Shown here: positions 61,201 to 64,000 of the stretch, piece after piece
How positions within the stretch are numbered: the first letter of the stretch is position 1
Layout: every line of letters starts with the position of its first letter
Assembly: GCA_007449985.2 (NCBI GenBank)
Contig: VIIQ02000632.1
Location: 62,001-126,000 of the forward strand
Reading direction: 5' to 3'
DNA: 64,000 bases
Origin: Desmodesmus armatus
Taxonomy: Eukaryota; Chlorophyta; Chlorophyceae; Sphaeropleales; Scenedesmaceae
The notes under the pieces: model-generated
Seen by the model: the letters and a program-made list of their open reading frames with translations, nothing else
The model's database searches: none
What the model was told of the DNA's origin: nothing
Translations under genes and position numbers: made by a program

Positions 61201-63812
61201 CTGATGCTGGGGGTGGGGTGGCGTGAGGTGGAGGATAGACTCTATCCCTCACCCTATCTGATCTTCCACCCCCGAACCACCTCATCTGATTCCCCCACCC
61301 CCGGCCCACCCCATCCGATCCCCCACCCCCGGACAAGGGAGACAACAAATAAGCACCCCACCTTCTTGCGCTCCCTCATTGCTGTGAGGTCCCCCGTTTC
61401 CGTGCCAGCTTCGTTGAGCACCATGACCACCGGTGTGTTGCAGATGGTGCACACCAGCTCTGCCTTGACAGTGTTACCGTCCATACCCCGGGGCACCATC
61501 TGCCACACGTCCATGCTGTCATACACCTGTAGTGCCAGCGAATGTTGCAGTGGTTTTGTGTTTTCCTTTTCTTCAACATCAATTTGTCTGCGCACACACC
61601 CCATTGAAGCGGTGTTGGGCATGCACAACCTATGTAGCAGCGGGCAATGTGTCACCAGAAGACCAACAGGCACAGCTGTAACTGCTACAAATGCATGCAC
61701 AGCTGCACAGCAGCACACCAGCACCCTGTCTGCAACCGAGCACTACACACCTTGCCGCAGTGGCGGTTGGGGCACTTGTACTTCTGAAGCTCCTCCTTCT
61801 TGGCACTGTCACGCTGCACGGGGTTTAACAAGGCGGCGCCAGGGTTTAAGCTCTGGACCTCACGCTGGTGACACATTGTTTGTGAGAAGAGATGCAGCTA
61901 CAGCGATGCGTGACAGGGATTTGTGCCGCGCACCACAGGTCTTGTTTGAGCTGCCGTGCATTGCCCAAGTTGCAGCTAGGCATGTCTGCCCACAAAAACA
62001 CAGCAAGGGCAAGAAACGGAGCATGCAGGTGACAAAAGCGCGCGGGGTGTGCTCCGCACACCTTGACATACCCTGTCTCACAGTAGCACTACAAAAGGCC
62101 GCGGTCCTTCCCACGCGTATCGCGCCAGAGGCGCAAACCCGCGCATGCAAGCCCACCGTACCTTGAGTCGCTGCTTTCAACCCTTTAACTCAGGCTATAC
62201 TACCTTGAGACACAGGTAACACCGGGTACTCCTATGCTAGACACTCCCGAGGCACAACCCTCTTTCGCAGGCATACATCCTCACCTTGAGTCGCTGCCTG
62301 ATGGTGTGCAGCCGCCAGCGCACGCTGTCAACGATACGCGGGTAGTCCAGCGCACAGTAGCTGACGATGCGGATGGTGGCAGCATGAACAGTCAAAGGCA
62401 CACAAGTCAGAGAACCAGTGGTAAAATGAAATGATTGCATGCATGCAAAGGGCCGAAACAGACAGTTTGTAGTACCAGGCTGTCAGACTGCCCAATGCAA
62501 CGACTTCTGCCTAACCGGCCTTTTCACCAATGCAATGATGGTGGGTGCTACCCGGTGAAGGCAGTGCCAACCACAGAGGGAGTGGGATTCTCCTCGGCTC
62601 AAGGTTGCAAACCGGTTCAACCCCCAAAAGCAATGCCACTGATGTGTGGCCAATGTCCCTAGGTGTGAAACCTCTCCCCCCATCAACATGCTTGTTTGCT
62701 TGCTGGCTTGAGCTTGCTGCATGTGTGCAGTAACAATGTCGCCCTATCACACAGCAGTAGCAGCAGCATCATCACCTGATGATGTGGCCCTTGCTGACAA
62801 TTGCCTCCCCCTCACCGTCTCCTGCTGCTGCTGCAGCAGCAGTATCATATTGTAATCAGTTATATTTGATTTGTGTTATAATTATTACCTGATGATGTGA
62901 CCCTTGCTGACAATGGCTTCTTCTTCATCATCTCCTGCTGCTGCTGCCGCCGCCGCTGCTGCTGGGTCCCCGCCTGCTGCTGCCGCCGCTGCTGCCTTGC
63001 TGCCCGGTGCCTGGCGCAGCCCTGCCTTGATCTGCATCTCACGCTCCTGCTTCCTGAGGCGAACACTCTCCTTGCGGTGCTCGCGCTGCAGCAGTTGCTC
63101 CTGCAAAAAAAGACGACAGCAGCAGCAGGCTCGTTGTGTGCCTCATTCCATTCATTGCTGACAATTGCTGCGGTGCTCGCGCTGCAGCAGTTGCTCCTGC
63201 AAACAGCGACGACAACAGCAGCAGCAGGCTCGTTGTGTACCTCAGTCAAATTCGTAGCTGACAGTTGCAGATTGCTTTCTGGCGGTGGTAATTCCCAAGC
63301 GTGATGACTGTGTTGTTGACGCTGCATGGAAGCAGTCTCTGGGCCTGCTGAGGTAAGTCTTCCAATTGGCTGAGAGAACCAGCATGTGCACCCCACCAAG
63401 ACGCTGCCCAAACCAGCAGTGCCCATATGCCCCCCATCAGGGTGCACCTGCTCCCTACTTTTTGAGCCTTACAGCAACCATGTGTAACAAGTTCAAAATG
63501 CATATGCAGATAACCAGCTGCATTGTCTGCTGTCCAGCCCACTGACACGATCACCAGGCTCTCCAGACAGCTGCCCTCTTGAAGTAGTTCAGTTTTCAGA
63601 CACTACTGCGCTCAGTCTAGGGTCTGATTTTGATCAGCACTTGGATCAAAGGGAGCTGCACTGTCTGCTGCACATACCTGCTCTAGGTAGCGGATGGCCT
63701 TGCGGACCATCTTAGGAGGCAGGTTGAGCTTGCGGGCAAAGTCATCCTCCTCCACCCACTGCTCCTCTGTCAGCGCAGTCAGCAGGATGATGCCGAGCCC
63801 AGTGGTGTCTTG
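58223..63812 (-). CDS. GTF2E1: TFIIE alpha subunit (5' end outside window)
   Basis: Large subunit of general factor TFIIE, which binds RNA polymerase II in the preinitiation complex and recruits TFIIH. Exons: 63812-63678, 63100-62889, 62360-62285, 61864-61751, 61526-61362, 60441-60294, 59841-59762, 59549-59367, 58984-58745 and 58378-58223; phases close, 502 residues present. Domains: winged helix (ALTEEQWVEEDDFARKLNL, MVRKAIRYLEQEQLL), then HIISYCALDYPRIVDSVRWR, typical of the family; a zinc ribbon with CPNRHC and CTIC; a helical region; PPWL motifs; a run of lysine motifs; and an acidic end (EDEDEEWEEV). The N-terminal exons are beyond 64000. Four introns hold copies of neighbouring exon edges. 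Confidence 0.88.
60697..61185 (-). repeat. Three downstream copies of the zinc-ribbon exon end
   Basis: The 3' part of exon 61526-61362 recurs at 61185-61093 and 60974-60882 (each 93 nt, read CTICNTPVVMVLNEAG through AMRERKK, then GTGGG) and, degraded, at about 60781-60697. The two good copies follow CAAG acceptors with pyrimidine tracts and are phase 0 at both ends. The last has an early TAA and no GT donor. Confidence 0.9.
62776..62810 (-). repeat. Copy of TFIIE-alpha exon end with donor
   Basis: EAIVSKGHII plus AG/GTGATG repeats the end of exon 63100-62889 (AG/GTAATA) 113 nt downstream in the following intron. Confidence 0.85.
63168..63196 (-). repeat. Copy of TFIIE-alpha exon start with acceptor
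   Basis: GCAG/GAGCAACTGCTGCAG, the start of exon 63100-62889, also occurs 96 nt upstream, where it reads EQLLQREHR before diverging. The intervening GACAGCAGCAGCAGGCTCG is duplicated as well. Confidence 0.85.
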
Positions 63813-63819
63813 CTGCAGA

Positions 63820-63824
63820 CAGCA

Positions 63825-63859
<35 letters not shown>

Positions 63860-63860
63860 G
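63820..63860. repeat. CAG microsatellite in TFIIE-alpha intron
   Basis: A run of about 13 CAG/CAA units next to the acceptor of exon 63812. Confidence 0.9.
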
Positions 63861-63894
63861 GTGAGAGCAGTTGCTGGGTTGTGCATGCTGGGTG

Positions 63895-63971
63895 GTGTCG
63901 CGGGCCTTGCGGTATGTGAACGGTGCATTCAGGGCAGTGAGCAGGATGATTCCCAACCCCGTGGTGTCTTG
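63895..63971 (-). pseudogene. Internally deleted ghost of TFIIE-alpha exon
   Basis: After an acceptor like that of exon 63812, the sequence reads QDTTGLGIILLTAL, identical to the true exon, then jumps to YRKAR, which resembles the exon's VRKAIR near its end. It looks like a copy that lost the middle of the winged-helix exon. Confidence 0.75.
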
Positions 63972-64000
63972 CTGCAGGCAGCAGTGACAGCAGGATTGGT

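Noticed and set aside
61204..62166. Plus-strand ORF of 320 codons
   Set aside because: It lies antisense to well-supported TFIIE-alpha exons.

Overview
The window is nuclear DNA of a green alga. Nearly every gene is split by short GT-AG introns and has long UTRs. CAG/CTG-rich low-complexity sequence is everywhere, TGTAA (the usual green-algal poly(A) signal) follows several stop codons, and the proteins are close to chlorophyte homologues. An alpha-tubulin ending in EEY and a sperm-tail PG-rich (STPGR) protein point to a flagellate. Chlamydomonadales is the best guess, possibly a Haematococcus-like species; the genus is inference only. Exon models below were joined by hand using reading frame and splice-site phase.

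Layout: (1) 1.4-4.4 kb, minus: complete four-exon alpha-tubulin with a large perfect-looking foldback in intron 3. (2) 4.4-9.9 kb: poorly resolved; one possible plus-strand gene and an eight-copy ~104-bp minisatellite. (3) 9.9-13.2 kb, minus: QWRF/augmin-subunit-8-like microtubule protein, divergent from (4) 13.9-16.3 kb, plus: complete eight-exon PP2A catalytic subunit. (5) 17.7-19.0 kb, minus: STPGR-repeat protein, divergent from (6) 19.4-20.7 kb, plus: alpha/beta hydrolase, then a small unknown ORF. (7) 23.2-33.8 kb, plus: three tandem paralogues (A, B, C) with an F-box-like N-terminus, leucine-rich repeats and a coiled-coil tail; a fourth copy (D) lies inverted at 51.1-54.1 kb. (8) 35.3-40.1 kb, plus: unknown four-exon gene. 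(9) 40.6-50.0 kb, plus: CTF18, the large subunit of the alternative clamp loader. (10) 55.0-56.9 kb, minus: unrecognised exons. (11) 58.2-63.8 kb, minus: TFIIE-alpha, whose 5' end lies outside the window.

The most unusual feature is in CTF18 and TFIIE-alpha. Many introns carry extra, often frame-compatible copies of the adjoining exon edge together with its splice site: seven copies of one donor in CTF18, two to three copies of a 93-nt zinc-ribbon half-exon in TFIIE-alpha, and stop-bearing or internally deleted ghost exons. They look like tandem duplications spanning splice junctions and could generate protein isoforms or new introns. The four F-box/LRR paralogues share one exon plan but B, C and D each carry a different lesion, which suggests birth-and-death evolution.
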